DNA of 64,000 nt from Streptomyces sp. WP-1 (GTDB lineage Bacteria > Actinomycetota > Actinomycetes > Streptomycetales > Streptomycetaceae), in assembly GCF_030450125.1 (NCBI RefSeq), contig NZ_CP123923.1, positions 558,001 to 622,000 of the forward strand, written 5' to 3'. A model generated the notes under the pieces. It saw only the letters and a list, made by a program, of their open reading frames with translations. It ran no database searches and was not told the DNA's origin. Position 1 is the stretch's first letter. The number at the start of each line of letters is the position of its first letter. The translations under genes and the position numbers were made by a program. Positions 34,586 to 43,843 of this stretch are shown here, in pieces.

Positions 34586-35320
34586 TCAGACGGATCGCTC
34601 GTCGTGACGCACCCGTTCGCCCGGCTCGGTCCGGCCCGGAAGCGAGCCGAGCGGCACCACGGTGCGCCCGTGCGCCGCGTTGATGACACCGGCCGCCGAC
34701 GCGTACCAGGCGGCGAGCCCCGTGAGGATGCCGAACCAGCCGCCCACCTCGGTCATGGCGTGCCCGGCGCCGCCCTGGAACGACCCGATGGCCAGGAACA
34801 GGAAGGTCAGCGTCAGCAGGACGAACACCGCGAGCACCGGAAGGCTGACCCGCAGGGCGCCGATGGTCATGTAGGCGGTGAAGATCGCCCAGCCGAGCAG
34901 GAACAGGCCCAGCGCGTTGTGGGCGTCACCGGCGAGCGCCACGCGCGGCGCGATCCACCAGTAGGACAGCCAGAAGGCGGCGAAGGAGACGAACGCCGTC
35001 GCACCGAAGGTGTTGCCCCGGCGGAACTCCATGAGTCCCGCGGCGAACTGGGCGAGGCCGCCGTAGAACAGGGCGAGGCCCAGGACCGGCAGGATACCGG
35101 CGGTCTCCTTCAGGAGATTGGTGTTGATGATCGACAGCAGCAGAGTCGTGAGGGCGAAGCCGGCCAGGCCCAGAGGGGCGGGATCGGCCCAGGCCGCCGC
35201 GCGCGGGGCCGCCTCGGGCGCGGCCGCCTCGGGCGCGGCCGCCTCGGGCGCGGCCGCCCTGGGCGGGACCGCCCCGGGCGGCGGCTGCTCCGGGTACGGG
35301 CTCCTCGTGTCCTCGTTCAT
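34586..35320 (-). CDS. GPR1/FUN34/YaaH (SatP-like) acetate uptake transporter family
   Basis: The 244-residue product starts at ATG 35320 (MNEDTRSPY) behind GAAGGGA. A Pro/Ala-rich N terminus with three EAAAP repeats (15-bp DNA repeat near 35211-35260) precedes six hydrophobic helices. The family motif is ADPAPLGLAGFALTTLLLSIINT (N-P-A-P-L-G-L type), followed by GLAQFAAGLMEFRRGNTFGATAFVSFAAFWLSYW, the family's conserved second block. It should carry acetate or other small carboxylates with protons. The 335 bp upstream are gene-free, with an A/T-richer stretch at 35430-35490 that probably holds the promoter. Confidence 0.88.
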   Translation of the reverse strand: MNEDTRSPYPEQPPPGAVPPRAAAPEAAAPEAAAPEAAPRAAAWADPAPLGLAGFALTTLLLSIINTNLLKETAGILPVLGLALFYGGLAQFAAGLMEFRRGNTFGATAFVSFAAFWLSYWWIAPRVALAGDAHNALGLFLLGWAIFTAYMTIGALRVSLPVLAVFVLLTLTFLFLAIGSFQGGAGHAMTEVGGWFGILTGLAAWYASAAGVINAAHGRTVVPLGSLPGRTEPGERVRHDERSV

Positions 35321-35655
35321 AACCGGCATCCCTTCGACCAATGGTCAGCAGGGCCGGAGGCCCTTGCTCGCCGAGCCCGCAAACATGCTGGTCAGTGCCC
35401 CCGAGGCGGGCTGTGACACTCGCGTGCCACGTAGATACACCTGTACAGAATGTACCCATTTACCCGACTTCATAGCATTTGCGGCTCGCATGGCTTCGCC
35501 GCTGATGCCGCCCCACCTCGCCGGCCGGGCGGGGCCGGAGCGGGTCCGGATCAGGGGGTCCGCCGACGCGACCGTCACTACGCGGCTCGGCGGGGCCGCG
35601 TGGTGCCGTGGTGCGTTCTTCCGCCGCGTCGGCCCCGGGCCTAGGGTGAGCCGTC

Positions 35656-35682
35656 ATGTACCCGTGCTCCGAAGGGAACTGA
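35656..35682 (+). CDS. 8-codon upstream ORF coupled to the protease gene
   Basis: ATG 35656 begins MYPCSEGN and its TGA (35680-35682) overlaps the protease ATG (35682) in TGATG. A TAGGGT box at 35642-35647 lies eight bases before the mini-ORF start, so it may be the leaderless first cistron. Its GAAGGG codons double as the protease Shine-Dalgarno. It is too short to judge by homology; the architecture is the evidence. Confidence 0.5.
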   Translation: MYPCSEGN

Positions 35683-37454
35683 TGGTGCGTAGGATCCCGG
35701 GCTTACGTCACCTCGCCGTCTGCGCGACCGCTCTGCTGCTGTCGGGCGGCCCGGCCGCGGCGGCTTCGGCTTCACCACCTCCGCCTCCGTCGCCGAATGC
35801 GACGGGTTCGTTGGGTTCGACGGACTCGTTCGGTTCGACGGGTTCGACGGGTTCGACGAGTGGGGCGAGGGATACGACGGCCGGGCCGAATCCGGTCGCC
35901 GCGCGGCTCGACGCCTATTGGACGGCGGCTCGTATGACGGCCGCCCTGCCCGCCGGCGCGGCGAAGGGCTCCGGGGCGGCGAGCCCGGCCCTCTCCCCCG
36001 CGGTGGACGGTCCCCGGCCGGGCGAGTACATTCCGCCCAGCCACAGTTTCGACGGCGTCCCGCAGGCCGGCACCTTCTTCTGGACCGACGCCCAGGGCAC
36101 CGGGCGTACCTGCAGCGGCTCGGTCGTCCGCAGCCCCGGGCGCGACCTGGTCCTGAGCGCGGGCCACTGCCTGAAGGGCTACTCGGGCACCGCCCCGCAG
36201 CGCCGGCTGGCCTTCGTCCCCCAGTACCACGACGGGGTCAAGCCCTACGGGGTCTTCCCCGTCGGGGCCAACGGTGTCTATGTGCCGCAGCAGTACTACG
36301 ACCTGGGCGAACACGCGGGCGCCGCCTACGATTTCGGCTTCGCGGTGACGGAGCCCAACCAGGACGGGACGTCCTTGCAGGACGCGGTCGGCGGGGTACG
36401 GCTGCTCACCGGGACGGGGTACCGCCACGCACCGGTGCGGATGATCGGTTACCCGGCGGGCGCGGACAAGCCGCTGGAGTGCTGGAGCCGGACCACGCGG
36501 TGGGCCAGCGACGATCCGGCCGACCCGGGGACGTTCCCGCGCATCGCCTGCGACGCCTTCGTCGGCGGCACGAGCGGTGGCCCCATGCTCGTGCCGTGGG
36601 TCGACGGGTGGGCGGTCATCGGCGTGATCGGCGGGTACCACACGGGCGGCAACACCGCGCAGGTCTCGTACAGCGCGTACTTCGGCTCCGCGACCCGCGC
36701 ACTGTACGACGCCGCCGTGACCGGGGCTCCGCCCGCGGGGGCGGGCCCCGGCCAGTCCAGGGTCGGACATCGGGCATCCCCTACGGATACCCCGGGCGAA
36801 AAGACCCGGGTTCGTATGACCGGCGACCTCGGCACGATCCCTCCAACCACGGCGATCCGTATGACCGAGGCATATGTGGCCTCGTGCTTCGACACTGGTT
36901 GCGCGGCCGCGACGGACGGCTGCCGGGGAGACCGTCACCGATGTACCCGGCCGTGGAGTTCGTGGACTGAGGGCGCCGACCGGGGCGAGGGCGGCGGGCC
37001 CGCGTCAGCCCTGGCCGAGAGCGGCGGGCGCGTACCGGGCCAGCTGGTCCTTCACCCACGGGTCGAACACGGCCAGACGGCGCTTGGCGGCGGGGTCGAA
37101 CTGCGCCAGCTGCCCCTCGATCCAGGGGTCGAGCCGGTGCCCGGCGCGGTGGGCGGAGCCGCTGGGGCCGCCGGTCTGGCTCGCGGTGGTGCGGGCGGGG
37201 AGGTGTGCGGTGTGCTGCGGGGCCGCCGTCGCGGTCCCGGCGGTGGCGAGCAGGGCGCCACCGAGCAGCGCCGCCGAGGCTCCGACCGTACCCGCGTGCC
37301 GTGCCAGCTTGATCATGTTCTTCTCCTTCCTGTACGGCCGGTGACGAGCCCCGGGCACCATGTAACGGATTGCCCGACTTTGCCGCTCGACCGGCCGGTG
37401 GGGGCGCCTACCCCACCAGTCACACCTCACTCATCGAAGTGTTCCCGCCCATGA
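35682..37454 (+). CDS. Secreted trypsin/V8-like serine protease with unusual C-terminal extension
   Basis: ATG 35682 follows GAAGGG. Residues 1-30 form a signal peptide. A low-complexity Gly-Ser-Thr linker (residues ~45-65) is encoded by GTTCGACGG repeats. The S1-type domain has LSAGHCL (His), YDFGFAV (Asp) and GGTSGGPM (Ser nucleophile). Similarity to the family ends near ALYDAAVTG (about 36720). No stop follows in frame until 37454, giving ~240 extra residues that run antisense through the next gene. The tail is probably not natural; a lost stop or a frameshift (another frame stops at 36970) is likely. Confidence 0.7.
   Translation: MVRRIPGLRHLAVCATALLLSGGPAAAASASPPPPPSPNATGSLGSTDSFGSTGSTGSTSGARDTTAGPNPVAARLDAYWTAARMTAALPAGAAKGSGAASPALSPAVDGPRPGEYIPPSHSFDGVPQAGTFFWTDAQGTGRTCSGSVVRSPGRDLVLSAGHCLKGYSGTAPQRRLAFVPQYHDGVKPYGVFPVGANGVYVPQQYYDLGEHAGAAYDFGFAVTEPNQDGTSLQDAVGGVRLLTGTGYRHAPVRMIGYPAGADKPLECWSRTTRWASDDPADPGTFPRIACDAFVGGTSGGPMLVPWVDGWAVIGVIGGYHTGGNTAQVSYSAYFGSATRALYDAAVTGAPPAGAGPGQSRVGHRASPTDTPGEKTRVRMTGDLGTIPPTTAIRMTEAYVASCFDTGCAAATDGCRGDRHRCTRPWSSWTEGADRGEGGGPASALAESGGRVPGQLVLHPRVEHGQTALGGGVELRQLPLDPGVEPVPGAVGGAAGAAGLARGGAGGEVCGVLRGRRRGPGGGEQGATEQRRRGSDRTRVPCQLDHVLLLPVRPVTSPGHHVTDCPTLPLDRPVGAPTPPVTPHSSKCSRP
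37005..37316 (-). CDS. Small secreted protein of unknown function
   Basis: The 103-residue product starts at ATG 37316 behind AGGAAGGAGAAG, a strong Shine-Dalgarno. It has a signal peptide (residues 1-32, ending ATAAP). The mature C-terminal half contains two related segments, LDPWIEGQLAQFDPAA and FDPWVKDQLARYAPAA, each DPW(I/V)xxQLAxxxPAA, suggesting an internal duplication. No family is recognised. It is antisense to the extension of the protease frame, and its signal sequence and ribosome site make it the more credible gene there. Confidence 0.7.
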   Translation of the reverse strand: MIKLARHAGTVGASAALLGGALLATAGTATAAPQHTAHLPARTTASQTGGPSGSAHRAGHRLDPWIEGQLAQFDPAAKRRLAVFDPWVKDQLARYAPAALGQG

Positions 37455-38007
37455 CGACGGCCCTGAGCTCGTCGAGCGATTCCCGCGCGAGCCGGGCCAG
37501 CGGACGCGTCTCGTCGGCGGTGATCCAGCGCTCGAAGGCCACCTTGAAGACGGCGACGCCGGTCTCGGCGGTGAGGCCGGCCACGGAAAGCGGGACACCT
37601 CGGCCACGGAGCGTGTCGGTGAGGGCGGTGGCCAGGGAGGCGAGTTTGATCAGTTCGCGTTCCCGCAGTTCCGCGGTCGCCGAGATCACGGCCTGGCGCT
37701 TGCGCGCGAAGTCGCGCCGCTCCTCGAACACCGCGCACATCGCGTCCAGGCCCGCCGCCACCGCCTCGATCGGCGCGGCGGACGGCGGGGCGTCGGCGAC
37801 CGCCTTCGCCAGCAGCTGCTCGAGTTCGACGGCGCCGGAGAAGAGCACCTCGCGCTTGTCGGCGTAGTGCCGGAAGAACGTGCGCTCGGTGAGTCCCGCG
37901 CTCCTGGCGATCTCCGCCACGGTGGTCTGCTCGAACCCGCGCTCGCCGTACAGGTCCAACGCCGCCTTCGCCAGGCGCTCGCGCGTGTTCGGCTCCCATC
38001 TGCCCAT
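37420..38007 (-). CDS. TetR/AcrR family regulator
   Basis: The 195-residue product starts at ATG 38007 (MGRWEPNTRER). HTH: LAKAALDLYGERGFEQTTVAEIARSAGLTERTFFRHYADKREVLF. The C-terminal domain begins near residue 85. It is divergent, with 86 bp between starts, from an NmrA-like oxidoreductase gene whose promoter contains a perfect 19-bp palindrome. It probably represses that gene and itself. Confidence 0.88.
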   Translation of the reverse strand: MGRWEPNTRERLAKAALDLYGERGFEQTTVAEIARSAGLTERTFFRHYADKREVLFSGAVELEQLLAKAVADAPPSAAPIEAVAAGLDAMCAVFEERRDFARKRQAVISATAELRERELIKLASLATALTDTLRGRGVPLSVAGLTAETGVAVFKVAFERWITADETRPLARLARESLDELRAVVMGGNTSMSEV

Positions 38008-38034
38008 GGCCCGCATCCTACGCGATGACAGCGG

Positions 38035-38073
38035 CTGACATCAGTGCTAGCGTCGATGTCAGTAACTGACATC
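38035..38073. promoter_or_regulatory. TetR operator, 19-bp palindrome plus half site
   Basis: GATGTCAGT-A-ACTGACATC (38055-38073) is a perfect palindrome. CTGACATCAG at 38035-38044 repeats the half site. They fill the 86-bp divergent region between tetR and the oxidoreductase and end 20 bp before the latter's ATG. Confidence 0.75.
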
Positions 38074-38093
38074 AAACTGTCTGGGGATCTCTC

Positions 38094-39023
38094 ATGCGTG
38101 TTTTCGTGACCGGGGCGTCGGGCTGGATCGGTTCGGCCGTCGTTCCTGAGCTCATCGGGGCGGGTCACCAGGTCGTCGGCCTGGCCCGTTCCGACGCCTC
38201 CGCGCAGGCGCTGACCGCGGCCGGCGCCGAGGTCGTCCGGGGCAGCCTGGACGACCTGGATGTCCTGCGCGCCGCGGCCGCCGGCTCGGACGGGGTGATC
38301 CACCTCGCCTTCAAGCACGACGTGGCCTTCTCCGGCGGCTTCCAGAGCGCCGCGGAGGCCGACCGCAGGGCCGTCGACGTGCTCACCGAGGCGCTCGCGG
38401 GCAGCGACCGCCCGTTCGTGCTCGCCTCCGGGCTGGCCGGGCTGAAGCCGGGGCGGGTGGCGACGGAGCAGGACATGCCGGTGGTCGAGGGCGACTCGCC
38501 GATCCTGATCCGTGCCGTCACCGCGCAGGCCGTCCTCGCGTGCGCGGAGCGCGGGGTGCGGTCGTCCGTGGTGCGGCTCTCCCCCACCTGCCACGGCGAC
38601 GGGGACAACGGCTTCATGGCCTCGCTGATCGGCACCGCACGGGAGAAGGGCGTCTCCGGCTACCCCGGTGAGGGCGCCAACCGCTGGCCGGCCGTCCACC
38701 GGCTGGACGCGGCGCGGCTGTTCCGGCTCGCGGTCGAGAAGGCCCCGGCCGGCACGGTGCTGCACGGAGCCGCCGAAGAGGGTGTGCCGCTCCGTGAGAT
38801 CGCCGAGGTGATCGGCCGCCGGCTGAAGCTGCCGACGGCGTCGGTGGGTGCCGAGGACCTGGCCGGGCACTTCGGCTGGTTGAGCGGCTTCGTCGGCCTC
38901 GACGCCCCCGCTTCGAGCGCCGCCACCCGCGCGTTGCTCGACTGGGAGCCGACCGGACCGGCCCTCCTCGCCGACCTGGAGGAGGGCCACTACTTCCGGG
39001 CCGCCGAGGACAGCGCCGTCTGA
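38094..39023 (+). CDS. Extended/atypical SDR (NAD(P)-binding, NmrA/epimerase-like)
   Basis: The 309-residue product starts at ATG 38094. The Rossmann motif is VFVTGASGWIGSAVV, followed by GLARSDASAQAL and VIHLAFKHDV. The typical YxxxK is missing; the equivalent region is SSVVRLSPTCHGDGDNGF. The C-terminal half (VLHGAAEEGVPLREIAEVIGRRL) matches epimerase-like SDRs. Such proteins reduce or epimerise small molecules or act as cofactor sensors. It is under a divergent TetR. Confidence 0.82.
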   Translation: MRVFVTGASGWIGSAVVPELIGAGHQVVGLARSDASAQALTAAGAEVVRGSLDDLDVLRAAAAGSDGVIHLAFKHDVAFSGGFQSAAEADRRAVDVLTEALAGSDRPFVLASGLAGLKPGRVATEQDMPVVEGDSPILIRAVTAQAVLACAERGVRSSVVRLSPTCHGDGDNGFMASLIGTAREKGVSGYPGEGANRWPAVHRLDAARLFRLAVEKAPAGTVLHGAAEEGVPLREIAEVIGRRLKLPTASVGAEDLAGHFGWLSGFVGLDAPASSAATRALLDWEPTGPALLADLEEGHYFRAAEDSAV

Positions 39024-39038
39024 CACCGAGGGGCGGGC

Positions 39039-39072
39039 CCCGGGGCGCGCGTCCACGCGTGCGCGCCCCGGG
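39039..39072. terminator. Terminator between convergent SDR and rox genes
   Basis: CCCGGGGCGCGC and its perfect complement (12 bp) with a 10-nt loop begin 16 nt after the SDR stop. There is no T-run. Confidence 0.7.
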
Positions 39073-39161
39073 CGGCTCGTCTCGCGAAGCACCTTCGCCG
39101 GGACGGGAATCGGGGACCGAGACCGGTCCCGTACCCGGCGCGCGTGCCGGGCCGGTCGCTC

Positions 39162-40694
<1,533 letters not shown>

Positions 40695-40696
40695 CT

Positions 40697-40739
40697 ATAA
40701 CTTGAGAGTGGCAAGGAGTACGCACTCCTTGCCTTTTTC
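40697..40739 (+). terminator. Intrinsic terminator/attenuator hairpin directly after a plus-strand promoter
   Basis: A perfect 10-bp stem, GGCAAGGAGT / ACTCCTTGCC, with loop ACGC (40711-40734) is followed by TTTTT, so it functions on the plus strand. TTGCCG (40674-40679, inside the RAE) and TATAAC (40697-40702) are spaced 17 bp and would start RNA at about 40709. No annotated plus-strand gene ends here; the next gene starts at 40923. Confidence 0.6.
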
Positions 40740-40922
40740 ATTTCCGTTCGTCCGTGCGGGTGACGTCCTTTCGGGTGAACGCCGGGCGGGCGGCGGTCCC
40801 GCGACACCGTGCTCGGCGCCTTCCGCCCCGAGCCCCGGCCCCGGGCGCATCGACGGAGCGGATTGTCAACGTCGCGGACGGTGACGGAGCGGGGGCGTCA
40901 TGGGTGCGCGATAAACGGGGGC

Positions 40923-41729
40923 ATGAGACCGTTCCGCATCCAGTCCTGGGCCGCCGCCGTGTCCCTCGCGGGCGCCTGCACCCTCGCCGGTCCCGCCAGC
41001 GCCCCGGCGGCACCGAACCGCGCGGCCCTGGACTACGTGGCTCTCGGGGACTCCTACTCGGCCGGTGTCGGTGCCGGCGACTACCTCCCCGAGGGCGCGA
41101 GCTGTCTACGCAGCAGCCGGGCGTACCCCGCGCTGTGGGCGTCGGTGCACGCCTCGTCCTTCGCCTTCGCCGCCTGCAACGGCGCCAAGACCGGGGACGT
41201 GCTGAACAAGCAGCTCGGGGCGCTGAGCGGCCGTACCGACCTGGTCAGCGTCACCGTCGGCGGCAGTGACGCGAGCTGGGCCAAGGTGATGGGGATCTGC
41301 GCGCTGCCCGGCACCAAGGCGTGCCTCAACGCCGTCGACAGCGCGCGCACCTACGTCGACGAGACGCTGCCCGCGAACCTCGACCGGCTCTACTCGGCGA
41401 TCAGGGGCAAGGCGCCGGGCGCCCGCGTCGTGGTGCTCGGCTATCCGCACTTCTACCAGCTCCACGGCACCTGCTCGCGGGGCCTGGAGGACACGGAACG
41501 GGCGGCGCTCAACGCGGCCATCGACCACCTCGACGGGGTGATCGCCCGGCATGCCACCGGTCACGGGTTCGCGTTCGCGGACGCCCGGAGCGCGTTCGAC
41601 GGGCACGAGATCTGTTCCGCGGGGCCGTGGCTGCGCAGCGTCGAGGTGCTGGACCTCACCGAGTCGTACCACCCGAACGCCTCCGGGCAGTCCCTCGGCT
41701 ACCTGCCCCTGTTCACGCGCGCGGCCTGA
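40923..41729 (+). CDS. Secreted SGNH/GDSL hydrolase
   Basis: The 268-residue product starts at ATG 40923 (MRPFRIQSWAAA). Signal peptide residues 1-28. Block I is LGDSYSAGVG (Ser44), the oxyanion Gly is in AACNGAKTGDVL, the Asn-block position reads TVGGSDASW (Asn replaced by Ser-Asp, also seen in this subfamily), and block V is ESYHPNASG with the catalytic His. Conserved cysteines suggest disulfides. It is a paralogue of the esterase at 5645 and should hydrolyse acyl esters outside the cell. Confidence 0.85.
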   Translation: MRPFRIQSWAAAVSLAGACTLAGPASAPAAPNRAALDYVALGDSYSAGVGAGDYLPEGASCLRSSRAYPALWASVHASSFAFAACNGAKTGDVLNKQLGALSGRTDLVSVTVGGSDASWAKVMGICALPGTKACLNAVDSARTYVDETLPANLDRLYSAIRGKAPGARVVVLGYPHFYQLHGTCSRGLEDTERAALNAAIDHLDGVIARHATGHGFAFADARSAFDGHEICSAGPWLRSVEVLDLTESYHPNASGQSLGYLPLFTRAA

Positions 41730-41790
41730 GACCGATCGCGCCCCGACGCAGACGACACAGACCGAACATGCGGCACAGACGGCACGGACG

Positions 41791-42039
41791 TCAGCGGTCG
41801 TCCGACGCCCTGTTCCGGCGGCCGCCGCTCGCACCGAAGCCCGTCTCGTGGTCCCAGACGTGGGTGCAGGTCGGGCACTGGAGGTGGAGCATGCTGCCGG
41901 TGTTCGAGAGCAGATAGCGCCAGTGCCGTGTGCACCTGCGGCGTTCCCCGCAGGTGGCGCAGCCCTGGTGGTCCGAGCAGTTCGGACAGGTCACCCAGGC
42001 GCGCCGGCCGATGTCCGCCTGCGGATCAAGCGGTAGCAC
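41791..42039 (-). CDS. Small Cys-rich (zinc-ribbon-like) protein
   Basis: The frame is open further upstream, but GTG 42039 with GGAG seven bases before it is the best start and gives 82 residues. The sequence VTCPNCSDHQGCATCGERRRC, followed by LQCPTCTHVWDHETGF, contains CxxC, CxxC and CxxC pairs, a pattern of one or two zinc ribbons. It overlaps the end of the DUF6400-like gene by 14 bp in the same direction, implying translational coupling. The function is unknown. Confidence 0.6.
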   Translation of the reverse strand: MLPLDPQADIGRRAWVTCPNCSDHQGCATCGERRRCTRHWRYLLSNTGSMLHLQCPTCTHVWDHETGFGASGGRRNRASDDR

Positions 42040-42283
42040 GGCCGTCTCCGCGCCGGGGCAGGACACCGGCGGCGACCAGCTCGTCGTAGATGCGCTGCTG
42101 CTCCTCGTCGAGGTCGGAGTAGAGCAGGTCCTGGGCCGCGTCCTCCTCCCGCAGCGCCTTGACGGGGTCCCACGTGGGGCCGACGGCGTCCATGACATGG
42201 GCGCGCCGGAGCATCTCGTGGGCGGTGAGGTCGACGGAGAACTCGACCGGCTGGGCGGACGGGGTGGGGTCATAAGCGGACAT
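42026..42283 (-). CDS. DUF6400-like small protein
   Basis: The 85-residue product starts at ATG 42283 (MSAYDPTPSAQ). The acidic, helical sequence FSVDLTAHEMLRRAHVMDAVGPTWDPVKALREEDAAQDLLYSDLDEEQQRIYDELVAAGVLP is typical of a short streptomycete family I recall as DUF6400. No catalytic motif is visible. It is the first gene of a two-gene unit with the Cys-rich protein. Confidence 0.65.
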   Translation of the reverse strand: MSAYDPTPSAQPVEFSVDLTAHEMLRRAHVMDAVGPTWDPVKALREEDAAQDLLYSDLDEEQQRIYDELVAAGVLPRRGDGRATA

Positions 42284-42437
42284 ACATACGAACTTAGGTA
42301 GCCCTTCCACGCCACGACAAGGGTGGGTGGGAGACATCACAGCAGGCCGGTGCGGCCCCGGACGGCGAGCGGCCCGGTGCCGCCATTCGCGGAACCGGAC
42401 CGGTCGATCATCGGGTTTCCCGGGGCGACCCCGGGGC

Positions 42438-42602
42438 TCAGCGCTCCTCGCGGAACGCGACGTGCTCGCCGGCGACCGGGTCGTACTTGCGCAGCACGAG
42501 GCGGTCGGGGTCGTTGAGGCGGTTCTTCCGCGTCACATAGGTGACGCCGGTCCCGGCCGTCGACTTCAGCCTGACGACGGGACGCGCGGTGCTGCGTGCC
42601 AT
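42438..42602 (-). CDS. rpmG: 50S ribosomal protein L33, zinc-independent (C-) paralogue
   Basis: The 54-residue product starts at ATG 42602. The sequence ([53 protein letters not shown]) is unmistakably L33. The CxxC pairs of the zinc-binding form are absent, so this is the C- version that streptomycetes express under zinc limitation through Zur. A clear Zur box was not found in the upstream 100 bp. It stands alone, without the partner C- L28 gene. Confidence 0.95.
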   Translation of the reverse strand: MARSTARPVVRLKSTAGTGVTYVTRKNRLNDPDRLVLRKYDPVAGEHVAFREER

Positions 42603-42744
42603 GGGATACCTTTCCGCCCGGTCCTCGCCCCCACCCTGGTCGGGCTCTGTTCCGGGCATGCCAATCAGGTCACGTCAACGGGGCCCCCGCCCCGGATATT
42701 CCGGCACCGGCGAGCCCTCGCCGACAGGGCCCCGCGCCCCGTCG

Positions 42745-43701
42745 TCACAGGCCGACGGTGGCCCTGCGCTGCGCCTGGTCGTACTCGGCGAGGGCCTCGC
42801 CGCCGAGGCTCCAGGGCCAGGAGGTGACGATGCCGCCCAGGGCCTCGAAGACGGGCGCGGCGTCGCGGCGGCGGTCGGCGGCCATCAGGGCGTAGGCGAG
42901 CAGATTGAGATCGGCGAGCGCCTTCGCGTGGCGCAGGAATCCCGGCTGGGGCCAGGTGTGGGCCACGCGGTCGAGGGCCTGGGCGGCCATCGCGTGGGAC
43001 CAGTGGTTGCGGGCCACCAGCGCCTCGAATCCGCCGCGGCCGAGGACGGAGTGGTACTGGAGGACCTGGGCGGTGAGCTCGACGCCCGCGCAGGGGGCGT
43101 TCGCCGGCATGCGGGCGCACAGGGTGTCCACGAACTCCAGGACCTGGATGCGCGAGCCGCCCTCCTCGGGGCTGAGGTAGCCGAGCATGCCGAGGTAGGC
43201 CTCGCGGTTCCAGCGGTCGCGGGCGAGCACCTCGTTCCAGACGCCGAACGCCTGGGGCTGCTGCCAGCGCTGGAGGCGGGCCACCGCCAGCAGGGCGACC
43301 CAGGGGGTGGGGTCGTCGGGGGCGATCTCGGCGGCCCGCAGACAGAGGTCGGTGGCCTTGGAGGCGTCCTCCGGGCGGCCCTGGGCGCGGGCGTCGGCGA
43401 CCATGGTCCAGGCGTGCAGCACGAGCGCGTCGGCGCTGCGCGGCTCGCGCGCGGCCCAGGACCGCGGCAGGTGCGACGCCGTCAGGAAGTCCGCCAGCAC
43501 GTCGATGCGGTGGGTACGGCGGTCCCAGTCGCCCGGGTCCTGATCGAGCAGGCGGGTGATCTGCGCCGCGCACAGGTCGGTCGTCGCGATCGTCCCCGTC
43601 CGGGTGGTCGCCCGCAGGGACTTGAGAAGTCTGCCCAGCTCCTGGTCGTCCAGCTCGGGAGCCAGACGCGTTCTGCTGCGGCGACTTGAAAGAAAAGCCA
43701 T
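42745..43701 (-). CDS. Conserved helical (TPR-like) Streptomyces protein, unknown function
   Basis: The 318-residue product starts at ATG 43701, six bases after a TAGCCT box with TTGCGC 16 bp further up, so it is probably leaderless. No signal peptide or membrane segment. Repeated helices such as ATDLCLRAAEIAPDDPTPWVALLAVARLQRW, GVWNEVLARDRWNREAYLGMLGYL and LADLNLLAYALMAADRRRDAAPVFEALGG have TPR spacing. Tryptophans are frequent. I recognise it as a conserved actinobacterial hypothetical without assigned function. Confidence 0.75.
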   Translation of the reverse strand: MAFLSSRRSRTRLAPELDDQELGRLLKSLRATTRTGTIATTDLCAAQITRLLDQDPGDWDRRTHRIDVLADFLTASHLPRSWAAREPRSADALVLHAWTMVADARAQGRPEDASKATDLCLRAAEIAPDDPTPWVALLAVARLQRWQQPQAFGVWNEVLARDRWNREAYLGMLGYLSPEEGGSRIQVLEFVDTLCARMPANAPCAGVELTAQVLQYHSVLGRGGFEALVARNHWSHAMAAQALDRVAHTWPQPGFLRHAKALADLNLLAYALMAADRRRDAAPVFEALGGIVTSWPWSLGGEALAEYDQAQRRATVGL

Positions 43702-43707
43702 GGGGGG

Positions 43708-43735
43708 AGGCTAGGGGCGTTCGTCCCTTGCGCAA
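43708..43735 (-). promoter_or_regulatory. Leaderless promoter of the TPR-like gene
   Basis: On the minus strand TTGCGC (43730-43735), 16 bp, TAGCCT (43708-43713), then six bases to the ATG at 43701. No Shine-Dalgarno is present. Confidence 0.6.
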
Positions 43736-43843
43736 GGTCTGCGCCAAGATCGTTATGGATTACCCCGCTTACCCGAGGTTACCTGTCCATTCACTGGGAT
43801 TTTCCTGTACGGACGACACCCCGTCAGTAGCTTTTCCCGGTCG

